Part shown: positions 1-5,167 of the stretch, piece after piece
How positions within the stretch are numbered: position 1 is the first letter of the stretch
Layout: the number at the start of each line of letters is the position of its first letter
Assembly: GCA_003640335.1 (NCBI GenBank)
Contig: RBKG01000241.1
Coordinates: 1-5,167 of the forward strand
Source of the DNA: Porphyromonas sp.
Lineage (GTDB): Bacteria > Bacteroidota > Bacteroidia > Bacteroidales > Porphyromonadaceae
Direction of reading: 5' to 3'
Length of the DNA stretch: 5,167 nucleotides
Notes under the pieces: generated by a model
The model's database searches: none
Told to the model about the DNA's origin: nothing
The model's input: the letters and a program-made list of their open reading frames with translations, nothing else
Made by a program: the position numbers and the translations under genes

Positions 1-43
1 ATGGACTTATTGCGTCCGTATGGGTCAGACCAAATAACATTGT
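1..43 (+). other. Upstream edge, possible tail of a preceding gene
   Basis: All three forward frames are open at the window edge, so a preceding gene may end here, but too little is visible to identify it. Frame 3 ends with a TGA at 45-47 that overlaps the spt ATG as ATGA, a common translational-coupling arrangement. Its last residues would be GLIASVWVRPNNIV. Frame 2 ends at a TAA at 35-37, seven nt before spt, with the tail WTYCVRMGQTK. Frame 1 runs into spt and stops at 76-78. I cannot choose between them, and no promoter for spt is seen in this stretch. Confidence 0.3.
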
Positions 44-1231
44 ATGAAACTATTACAACAAAGATTATCGAGCTATGATGCGCCTCAAAAGGCACAGGCC
101 GCTGGTATATATCCTTACTTCCGTAAGATAGAGAGCGACCAAGACACTTCCGTTATGATTGACGGAAGAGAAGTCGTGATGTTTGGCTCTAATGCTTACC
201 TTGGTCTTATTAACCACCCAAAGGTTAAAGAAGCCGCAATTAAGGCGACAGAAAAGTACGGTACTGGCTGTGCTGGTAGTCGCTTCCTCAATGGTACTCT
301 AGATATTCACCTTGAACTAGAAGCCGAGCTTGCCAAGTTTGTCGGCAAAGAAGATGCGATTATCTTCTCAACAGGCTTCCAAGTAAACTTAGGCGTCGTA
401 TCATGCTTAACCGGTCGTGAAGATTACATTATTTGGGATTCACTTGACCATGCTTCTATCATTGAGGGCGTTCGCCTTGGTATGGGTAAGAGCCTCAAGT
501 ACAAGCACAATGATATGCAGGCACTTGAGCGCAGACTTAAGAGCTGTGAACCCGACAAGGTTAAGCTCATCGTCGTTGATGGTGTCTTCTCAATGGAAGG
601 CGACCTCTGTAACCTCCCTGAGATTGTGCGCCTAGCGAAGAAGTATAACGCAGCCGTAATGGTAGACGAAGCACACGGCATCGGCGTGATTGGCGACCAT
701 GGTCGTGGCGTATGTAACTACTTCGGATTGACCAAGGATGTAGACCTTATTATGGGTACATTCAGTAAGAGTCTAGGTTCTATCGGTGGCTTCATCGCAG
801 GGGATAAGGTTCTGATTAACTACCTCCGCCACCATGCTCGCTCATACATCTTCTCGGCTAGTGCTACACCAGCAGCGACAGCAGCAGCACGTGCAGCCCT
901 CGAAATCATGAAGACAGAGCCAGAGCGCGTAGAGCAGTTACAAGAGAAGACAGAGTACTGCCTTGACTTCTTCCGCCGTCATGGCTTCGAGATTGGCAAT
1001 ACTTCTACGCCTATTATTCCTCTGTATATCCGTAATAACGACCTTACATTCTTGATTACGGCAGAGCTATTCGAGGAAGGTATATTTGTAAACCCTGTGG
1101 TTTCTCCTGCAGTAGCACCCGAAGATACGCTTATTCGCTTCTCACTGATGAGTACGCACACTTATGAGCAGTTAGACTTCGGCTGTAACGCTATCCTCAA
1201 GATATTCCGCAAGCACGGTCTTGTAAAATAA
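44..1231 (+). CDS. spt: Serine palmitoyltransferase (PLP-dependent alpha-oxoamine synthase family)
   Basis: This 395-residue cytosolic enzyme most likely condenses L-serine with a long-chain acyl thioester to give 3-ketosphinganine, the first step of sphingolipid (dihydroceramide) synthesis. Visible fold-type I PLP features are the YGTGCAGSR segment (72-80), His136 in LDHAS (ring stacking), Asp208 and His211 in DEAHG (cofactor contacts), and Lys242 in TFSKS (Schiff base). Arg365 in RFSLMSTHT is probably the substrate-carboxylate arginine. The length fits the family, whose members also include BioF and Kbl. Database annotation often calls Bacteroidetes copies BioF or KBL. I prefer SPT because the sequence closely resembles, from memory, the Bacteroides and Porphyromonas enzymes that make sphingolipids. 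The start at 44 is the first Met after an in-frame TAA at 35-37. No Shine-Dalgarno is present. The next gene starts 9 nt after the stop. Confidence 0.88.
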   Translation: MKLLQQRLSSYDAPQKAQAAGIYPYFRKIESDQDTSVMIDGREVVMFGSNAYLGLINHPKVKEAAIKATEKYGTGCAGSRFLNGTLDIHLELEAELAKFVGKEDAIIFSTGFQVNLGVVSCLTGREDYIIWDSLDHASIIEGVRLGMGKSLKYKHNDMQALERRLKSCEPDKVKLIVVDGVFSMEGDLCNLPEIVRLAKKYNAAVMVDEAHGIGVIGDHGRGVCNYFGLTKDVDLIMGTFSKSLGSIGGFIAGDKVLINYLRHHARSYIFSASATPAATAAARAALEIMKTEPERVEQLQEKTEYCLDFFRRHGFEIGNTSTPIIPLYIRNNDLTFLITAELFEEGIFVNPVVSPAVAPEDTLIRFSLMSTHTYEQLDFGCNAILKIFRKHGLVK

Positions 1232-1240
1232 TTATACGTT

Positions 1241-1789
1241 ATGATATACAGACTCTTGTTACTCTCTGATGAGAACGACTTCTTTCAGAGAGAAATCACG
1301 ATAGACGCAGAGGCTTCATTCCTTCAGCTCAATGACTTTATCCTTGATAGCCTAAACTACTCACGCAAAGAACTGACTACATTCTACGTGAGTGATGAGG
1401 AATGGCAAAAGGGACAAGAGGTTACGCTCATGGATATGAGCTTCGGCAAGAGCGAAGAAGATAGCTTCTTGATGGAATCAACAAGACTCGAAGAGCTCAT
1501 CGAAAATCGTGGCGATAGACTGATTTTCATCTTCGATATGATTAGCGAGCGTGGCCTGTACATTGAGCTTGTTGAACTACTAGCTGGCTCTCAGGCAGAA
1601 CCTAAGCTAACGCACTCAGAAGGTAAGGCTCCTCAGCAAACATCAAGCTTTGAGTTTGCAGAGACACGCAGTGTAGGGGGGGCAGGTCTCAGCTTTGAAG
1701 ATGACGACATTTTTGATGAAGATGGCTTCGACTCTGATGACCTTGATGCTGAAGGTTTCTCCGAATTAGATAGCCTTGAAGGCTACTAG
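1241..1789 (+). CDS. pRiA4b ORF-3-like (IS1096 passenger TnpR-like) protein with acidic C-terminal tail
   Basis: This 182-residue protein has no known function. Residues 1-112 resemble the pRiA4b ORF-3/IS1096 passenger fold as found in Bacteroidetes: a first strand MIYRLLLLSD, an EITID turn, a helical LQLNDFILDSLNY segment, a FYVSDEEWQKGQEVTL segment, and a buried DRLIFIFDMI strand. A linker with SEGKAPQQ (126-133) follows. From residue 152 to the end there are 15 Asp/Glu and no Lys or Arg, so the tail is strongly acidic and probably disordered. The family name comes from plasmid and transposon passengers, but no transposase, inverted repeats or resolvase motif is present here. It lies 9 nt after spt and 20 nt before miaA, which suggests cotranscription. 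A run of seven G precedes the tail. There is no signal peptide or membrane segment. The family call is from pattern memory. Confidence 0.75.
   Translation: MIYRLLLLSDENDFFQREITIDAEASFLQLNDFILDSLNYSRKELTTFYVSDEEWQKGQEVTLMDMSFGKSEEDSFLMESTRLEELIENRGDRLIFIFDMISERGLYIELVELLAGSQAEPKLTHSEGKAPQQTSSFEFAETRSVGGAGLSFEDDDIFDEDGFDSDDLDAEGFSELDSLEGY
1676..1682 (+). repeat. Seven-G homopolymer within coding sequence
   Basis: A GGGGGGG run encodes part of Val-Gly-Gly-Ala (residues 145-148) in the acidic-tailed protein, just before the acidic tail. Loss of one G would read a Met/Leu-rich, non-acidic tail ending at a TAG at 1769-1771. Gain of one G would stop within a few codons (GRSQL then TGA). It is therefore a possible slippage site that would switch or remove the tail, but the run is short for a phase-variable tract. 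Confidence 0.6.
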
Positions 1790-1809
1790 GTCTTGATTAC
1801 ACTCTTATC

Positions 1810-2709
1810 GTGACGAAGCCTAAGCGTGTAATCATCTTACTCGGCCCTACTGGTGTAGGTAAGACGGACTTAAGCATACAACTCGCCCAAAGGCTTCACA
1901 CAGACATTATTTCTTCCGATTCTCGTCAGATTTATCGGGAAATCCCCATTGGCACCGCCGCTGTATCTCTTGAAGATAGAGCTGTGGTGCCTCATCATTT
2001 AGTAGGGACACGCTCCATACACGAGCCTTATAGTGCAAGCCTTTTTGAGAGCGATGCCTGCCAGATTATTAACACTCTACACGAGAGGAGCGACTCTGCC
2101 CTCGTCGTCGGAGGCTCCATGATGTACATTGATGCACTCGTGAAGGGTATAGACGAAATGCCAGATGTAGACCCTGAGGTCAGACGTAGCGTATTTGCTC
2201 GCTATGAAGAGGAGGGGCTAGACGGCATACTAAGCGAACTACGCCTATTAGACCCTGCGTATTATGAGCGTGTAGACCGCAAGAATTATAAGCGTGTCCT
2301 CCATGGTTACGAAATGTGCTTATCTACGGGACGCCCATTTAGTAGCTTTCACACTCAAAGCATTCAAGAGCGACCTTGGGAGATTGTCAAAATCGGACTT
2401 ACAAGAGAGCGTGAGGAGCTATACGAACGCATTAACCTGCGTGTAGAGCAAATGATTGACGAGGGTCTTGAAGAGGAAGCACGCTCGGTTTATCCTTACA
2501 AGCACCTTAATGCCCTCAATACTGTCGGGTTCAAAGAATTATTTGCTCACTTTGATGGAGCTATTTCGAGAGAGGAAGCTATCAGACAAATCCAGCGTAA
2601 CACACGCATATACGCACGCAAACAGCTTACTTGGTGGCGCAGAGATGAGTCAATCCATTGGTTTCACCCGAGCGAGCAAGACCGCATCTTTGAGCTATTG
2701 TCTCTCTAA
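1810..2709 (+). CDS. miaA: tRNA dimethylallyltransferase MiaA (GTG start)
   Basis: MiaA transfers the dimethylallyl group of DMAPP to N6 of A37 in tRNAs reading UNN codons (i6A37), which stabilises codon-anticodon pairing. The 299-residue length is normal. Visible motifs are the P-loop GPTGVGKT (12-19), DSRQIY (37-42, containing the catalytic Asp37), GGSMMY (101-106), and the C-terminal core with RIYARKQLTWWRRD (266-279). GGSMMY replaces the widespread GGTGLY. I recall GGSMMY from Bacteroidetes paralogues, and many Bacteroidetes carry two miaA genes, so this may be one of a pair. The start is GTG at 1810: the frame is closed by a TGA at 1777-1779, there is no ATG between that stop and the P-loop, and the P-loop begins at the expected distance from GTG. 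It starts 20 nt after the acidic-tailed protein, probably in the same transcript. Confidence 0.95.
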   Translation: MTKPKRVIILLGPTGVGKTDLSIQLAQRLHTDIISSDSRQIYREIPIGTAAVSLEDRAVVPHHLVGTRSIHEPYSASLFESDACQIINTLHERSDSALVVGGSMMYIDALVKGIDEMPDVDPEVRRSVFARYEEEGLDGILSELRLLDPAYYERVDRKNYKRVLHGYEMCLSTGRPFSSFHTQSIQERPWEIVKIGLTREREELYERINLRVEQMIDEGLEEEARSVYPYKHLNALNTVGFKELFAHFDGAISREEAIRQIQRNTRIYARKQLTWWRRDESIHWFHPSEQDRIFELLSL

Positions 2710-2722
2710 ATATGTAACTTTG
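2689..2722 (+). promoter_or_regulatory. Bacteroidetes-type promoter candidate for the DHOD-like gene
   Basis: TAACTTTG at 2715-2722 matches the Bacteroidetes -7 consensus TAnnTTTG exactly. TTTG at 2689-2692 lies 22 nt upstream, close to the usual 19-21 nt spacing of the -33 element. The -33 element is inside the last codons of miaA. Transcription would begin around 2728-2732 and give a leader of about 50 nt before the ATG at 2779. The match is by eye and no start-site data were available. Confidence 0.55.
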
Positions 2723-2732
2723 TTTCACTAAT

Positions 2733-2746
2733 TACTCCCTAGAGTA
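2733..2746 (+). other. Small hairpin in the leader of the DHOD-like gene
   Basis: TACTC at 2733-2737 pairs with GAGTA at 2742-2746 around a four-nt loop, within the 69-nt gap between miaA and the DHOD-like gene. It lies just after the predicted transcription start. No U-tract follows, so it is not a convincing terminator for miaA. A five-base-pair stem can easily arise by chance. Confidence 0.25.
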
Positions 2747-2778
2747 GATATAGATTAATCACAAACGAAATATACCTT

Positions 2779-3759
2779 ATGATAGATATAAGCACTTCTT
2801 TCGTGGGACTACAACTCAAAAGTCCTATCATCGTCGGCAGTTCGGGCCTTACTCGTTCATTAGACAAGGTTAAGAGCTTTGCTGAAGCAGGCGCAGGAGC
2901 TGTTATTCTGAAGTCTCTTTTTGAGGAACAAATTGAAGCTCAAATCGGCAATCTAAATAATTACAATGATTATACCGAGGGTGCTGAGTACCTAGCTCAC
3001 TACGTCAAAGCAGATGAGGTAACGCAGTACCTTGAGCTTATCCGCCGTTACAAAGCCGAACTAGACATTCCAGTCATTGCCAGCATTTGCTGTATGCGTA
3101 GCTCTAGTTGGCTTGATTATGCCGCTCAAGTACAAGATGCAGGTGCCGATGCTATCGAAATCAATATTATGAAGGTCGAAACAGATTTATTCTACGACCC
3201 TATTGCTAGCGAACAGGGCTATATCCTGCTTATTAAGGAGCTCAAGAGCCGTCTAAATATCCCTATTATCGTTAAGCTATCACGTTACCACTCTGCACTA
3301 CCTGCTTTTGTGGATAAACTAAGAGCAGCAGGCGCATCAGCTGTTACACTATTTAACAGAACCTATCAGACTGATATCAACCTAGACACAGAAGAGCTAT
3401 CTTCTGGCGATGTGTTTAGTCACGAGGGAGATTTTACAGAAACGCTACGCTTTACAGCCCTTGTCAGTGGAGCTATTAGCAGAGGTTTAGACATTAGTGC
3501 TTCTACTGGGATTTATTCTTGGAAGGAAGTTACTAAGGCTTTGCTCGCTGGAGCCACCACTACTCAAATGGCTACTGCCCTCTATAAGCAAGGCGCATCA
3601 GCCATTAGCGAGGCTATCGCAGGGCTTCAAGAGTGGCTTGACGAGCATGGCTATCTATCTGTAGATGAGATGAGAGGTCGCCTCAACGCTATGCAGACAG
3701 GTCAAAGCAATACCTACGAGCGCGTTCAGTTCATGCGCTATTTTGGTAATGCTAAATAG
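2779..3759 (+). CDS. Dihydroorotate dehydrogenase-like FMN protein, probably not a true DHODH
   Basis: This 326-residue TIM-barrel protein belongs to the DHOD-like group, which keeps the FMN site of class 1 dihydroorotate dehydrogenases but has lost catalytic residues. Visible are SPIIVGSSGLT (15-25), LKSLFEEQI (44-52) with the FMN-contacting Lys45, Lys166 in IVKLS, Asn193 in LFNRTYQ, and a phosphate-binding region around ASTGIYSW (241-248) and LLAGATTTQMATALY (255-269). The canonical NxSCPN loop that carries the catalytic Cys is replaced by NIMKVETD (129-136), so orotate production is unlikely. Two adjacent Cys (104-105) sit on a neighbouring strand. The real substrate is unknown, and no pyrimidine gene is nearby. 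It has its own promoter candidate. The start at 2779 places the first strand at the expected position. It should not be named pyrD. Confidence 0.9.
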   Translation: MIDISTSFVGLQLKSPIIVGSSGLTRSLDKVKSFAEAGAGAVILKSLFEEQIEAQIGNLNNYNDYTEGAEYLAHYVKADEVTQYLELIRRYKAELDIPVIASICCMRSSSWLDYAAQVQDAGADAIEINIMKVETDLFYDPIASEQGYILLIKELKSRLNIPIIVKLSRYHSALPAFVDKLRAAGASAVTLFNRTYQTDINLDTEELSSGDVFSHEGDFTETLRFTALVSGAISRGLDISASTGIYSWKEVTKALLAGATTTQMATALYKQGASAISEAIAGLQEWLDEHGYLSVDEMRGRLNAMQTGQSNTYERVQFMRYFGNAK

Positions 3760-3818
3760 AACCAATTAGGATAATTCGTGTTTAAGTAAAAGAGATTATA
3801 AAATATATTAAACGAGAT
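3760..3818 (+). promoter_or_regulatory. AT-rich leader before the ompA-like lipoprotein gene
   Basis: This 59-nt gap becomes very A/T-rich and unstructured over its last 30 nt, with no Shine-Dalgarno. That suits Bacteroidetes translation starts, which favour A-rich leaders. AATTA at 3764-3768 and TAATT at 3772-3776 form a weak AT-only inverted repeat. No convincing TAnnTTTG element is present, so transcription may come from the upstream gene's promoter or from a divergent promoter I cannot recognise. Confidence 0.35.
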
Positions 3819-4490
3819 ATGAGAAATAAAATTGTCGTAGCTGTGCTTGCAAGCTCTATGCTACTTTCTTCATGTGGTAACCTCAATAACGCAGTAAAGG
3901 GTGCTGGTATCGGCACAGCAGCAGGAGCTGCAGTTGGTGCAGGTGTAGGTAAACTTCTAGGTAACACAGGTCTTGGTGCCGTTATCGGAGCTGTGGTTGG
4001 TGGTACTACGGGTACAATCATCGGTAAGAAGATGGACAAGCAGAAGAGAGAGCTTGAGAAGAGCCTTGAGAATGCTAAGGTAGAAAGCATCAACGAAGGA
4101 CAGGCTATCCGCGTTACTTTTGATAGCGGTATTCTCTTCGCTACAGGTAAGGCTGCACTCAGCGATGCTTCTCGCAACTCACTTGTGAAGCTTGCTAAGA
4201 GCCTTGAGGAAAACCCTCAGACAAATATCCAAATCATTGGACATACAGATAATACTGGTTCAGACAGAGTAAACGACCCACTAAGCGTAAACCGTGCTAA
4301 GAGCGTATTTGACTATCTTGCTAGCCAAGGCGTAACCAATAAGCGTATGGAATATGCTGGTAAGGGTAGCAAAGAACCCGTAGCAGACAACACAACTGTA
4401 GCAGGTCGCCAAGCTAACCGCCGTGTAGAGGTATATATCCTCCCTAGCAAGGAAATGATTTCGGCTGCAGAGAATGGTACACTCAAGTAA
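3819..4490 (+). CDS. OmpA-family outer-membrane lipoprotein with glycine zipper
   Basis: This 223-residue envelope protein probably tethers the outer membrane to peptidoglycan. Residues 1-19 are a lipoprotein signal: MRNK, a hydrophobic core, then the lipobox LSSC with the lipidated Cys19. Residues 28-70 form a glycine zipper with repeated GxxxG spacing, as in the YMGG and 17-kDa antigen families. A basic and acidic helix (71-90) follows, then an OmpA-like domain (about 95-207). Its signature is GHTDNTGS (141-148) and LSVNRAKSVFDYL (155-167). Asp144 and Arg159 have the same 15-residue spacing as the diaminopimelate-binding pair in E. coli OmpA. The overall design resembles E. coli YiaD. After Cys19 come GNLNN with no acidic run, so the Bacteroidetes surface-export signal seems absent and a periplasm-facing location is likely. 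The tandem TAATAA stop is followed directly by the next ATG. Confidence 0.92.
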   Translation: MRNKIVVAVLASSMLLSSCGNLNNAVKGAGIGTAAGAAVGAGVGKLLGNTGLGAVIGAVVGGTTGTIIGKKMDKQKRELEKSLENAKVESINEGQAIRVTFDSGILFATGKAALSDASRNSLVKLAKSLEENPQTNIQIIGHTDNTGSDRVNDPLSVNRAKSVFDYLASQGVTNKRMEYAGKGSKEPVADNTTVAGRQANRRVEVYILPSKEMISAAENGTLK

Positions 4491-4493
4491 TAA

Positions 4494-5167
4494 ATGCACC
4501 AAATACAACTAAGAGTTAGCCCCGAGGTAGCTGCCTCGGACGCTAAACTAAGACGAGCAGCTGCTCGTTTCCTCAAAATCGCACCTGAAGGGATTAGCTC
4601 TCTTCAGGTGCGTCGCCATACGATAGACGCGCGACAAAAGAATATCATCATCAACCTAACGCTTGATGTGTATGAAGTTGGCGAGCAAGCGAGCATAGAT
4701 ACATTTGAGGACCTTGTATATCCCGATGTTAGCTCTGCACCCTCAGCCATTGTCGTTGGTGCTGGTCCTTGCGGGCTTTTCGCTGCATTACAACTCATTC
4801 AGCAGGGTGTACGCCCGATTGTCATTGAGCGAGGTGTAGACGTTATGACTAGGCGCAAGCATCTAGCCTCACTACACAAGACAGGTGTATTAGACCCTGA
4901 GAGCAACTATAGCTACGGCGAAGGAGGTGCAGGAGCATTCTCTGATGGTAAGCTCTACACACGTAGCAAAAAGAGAGGTAGCGTTGAACGCATTCTACGC
5001 ATATTCTGTAAGTTTGGTGCCGACCCCAAGATTCTTGTTGATGCTCATCCACACATAGGCACAGACAAACTGCCGGTAATCATCAAGCGCATGAGAGAGC
5101 AAATTCTTGCATCAGGAGGCGAAGTTCACTTCTCTTGTCGCATGGAAGGTCTATTACTAGACAAAGG
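4494..5167 (+). CDS. COG2509-type FAD-dependent dehydrogenase, truncated by the window edge
   Basis: The reading frame is open from ATG 4494 to the window end (224 full codons). Family members are roughly 500 residues, so about half is missing. Residues 1-65 form the small alpha/beta N-terminal domain typical of this group, with TIDARQKNIIINL (43-55). The FAD Rossmann motif is VVGAGPCG (87-94), with Glu112 in IERG at the end of the second strand for ribose binding. The group signature GEGGAGAFSDGKLYTR is at 142-157. The substrate and physiological role of the family are unknown. The start is set by the conserved N-terminal domain and lies 3 nt after the OmpA-like stop, which suggests termination-reinitiation. 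Three strong inverted repeats lie within its first 40 codons. The name is from pattern memory, and catalytic residues in the missing half cannot be judged. Confidence 0.85.
   Translation, partial: MHQIQLRVSPEVAASDAKLRRAAARFLKIAPEGISSLQVRRHTIDARQKNIIINLTLDVYEVGEQASIDTFEDLVYPDVSSAPSAIVVGAGPCGLFAALQLIQQGVRPIVIERGVDVMTRRKHLASLHKTGVLDPESNYSYGEGGAGAFSDGKLYTRSKKRGSVERILRIFCKFGADPKILVDAHPHIGTDKLPVIIKRMREQILASGGEVHFSCRMEGLLLDK
4516..4546 (+). repeat. Inverted repeat 1 of the intragenic hairpin cluster
   Basis: CCGAGG (4522-4527) pairs with CCTCGG (4534-4539) around the loop TAGCTG. Outside it, TTAGC (4516-4520) pairs with GCTAA (4542-4546) across a small 1/2-nt internal loop, giving 11 base pairs in total. 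It starts 26 nt after the OmpA-like stop and encodes residues 8-18 of the FAD protein. No U-tract follows. Confidence 0.6.
4551..4570 (+). repeat. Inverted repeat 2: 16-nt perfect palindrome
   Basis: ACGAGCAGCTGCTCGT at 4553-4568 is a perfect palindrome. As RNA it gives six pairs around an AGCT loop, extended outward by a G-U pair and an A-U pair to 4551 and 4570. As duplex DNA it could be a dimer-binding site. Only a short TTT follows, so it is a poor terminator. Confidence 0.6.
4580..4612 (+). repeat. Inverted repeat 3: 14-bp stem, five-nt loop
   Basis: CGCACCTGAAG (4580-4590) is the exact reverse complement of CTTCAGGTGCG (4602-4612). The stem continues inward through a G-U, a G-C and an A-U pair to the loop TTAGC (4594-4598). 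It is the strongest hairpin I found by eye in the window. It encodes residues 29-40 of the FAD protein. No U-tract follows. Confidence 0.7.

Noticed and set aside
35..42. TAACATTG as a -7 promoter element for spt
   Set aside because: It has one mismatch to TAnnTTTG and ends 1 nt before the ATG, leaving no room for a transcription start and leader.
1241..1789. Mobile element suggested by the IS1096 passenger/TnpR family name
   Set aside because: No transposase, terminal inverted repeats, target-site duplication or resolvase motif is present, and the gene is packed tightly into an ordinary gene run.
2779..3759. Naming the gene pyrD
   Set aside because: The catalytic NxSCPN loop is missing and no pyrimidine-synthesis gene is adjacent.
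3739..3780. Promoter for the OmpA-like gene (TATTTTGG at 3739-3746, or TTTG 3742-3745 with TAGGATAA 3767-3774)
   Set aside because: The first option lacks a -33 element. The second matches only three of six fixed -7 positions. Neither is better than chance.
3782..4177. Antisense open frame of 131 codons opposite the OmpA-like gene
   Set aside because: It is a shadow of the low-complexity glycine/alanine zipper coding region. It has no promoter or recognisable domain, and the + strand gene is clearly real.
4516..4612. Rho-independent terminator after the OmpA-like gene
   Set aside because: The stems are strong but none is followed by a proper U-tract, and all lie inside a conserved coding region.
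4494..4620. A later start for the FAD protein that would leave the hairpins in an untranslated leader
   Set aside because: The residues encoded from 4494 onward match the conserved N-terminal domain of the family (an IQLRVSP strand, then SLQVRR and IDARQKN), so the hairpins are coding.

Overview
The window looks like a chromosomal stretch from a Bacteroidales bacterium, most likely Porphyromonas or a close relative. The grounds are a bacterial serine palmitoyltransferase of the Bacteroidetes type, a Bacteroidetes-style acidic-tailed pRiA4b ORF-3-like protein, no Shine-Dalgarno sequence in front of any gene, and a good TTTG/TAnnTTTG promoter. The species assignment is inference from protein resemblance, because no marker gene is present. 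All six genes lie on the + strand and are densely packed. I see no RNA gene, insertion sequence, CRISPR array, phage gene or integration site.

Layout. Positions 1-43 are the edge of an upstream region. Positions 44-2709 hold a tight three-gene run with gaps of 9 and 20 nt: spt (sphingolipid synthesis), a small acidic-tailed protein of unknown role, and miaA (tRNA A37 prenylation, GTG start). A promoter candidate overlaps the end of miaA and would drive a dihydroorotate dehydrogenase-like flavoprotein (2779-3759) that lacks the normal catalytic cysteine loop. After a 59-nt AT-rich gap comes a glycine-zipper/OmpA-domain lipoprotein (3819-4490). Three nucleotides later starts a COG2509-type FAD-dependent protein (4494 to the window edge, truncated).

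Functional links. The genes are mostly housekeeping and share no obvious pathway: membrane lipid synthesis, tRNA modification, two flavin proteins, and an envelope anchor. The first three are probably cotranscribed, and the last two are almost certainly cotranscribed.

The most unusual signal is a cluster of three inverted repeats at 4516-4546, 4551-4570 and 4580-4612. They sit inside the first ~120 nt of the FAD-protein coding sequence, directly after the ompA-like stop codon. They are not canonical terminators, because no U-tract follows. They could form an mRNA structure that separates expression of the envelope lipoprotein from that of the flavoprotein. Secondary points are a seven-G run just before the acidic tail of the small protein and the probable loss of dehydrogenase chemistry in the DHOD-like protein. 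I found no clearly new multi-gene system here.
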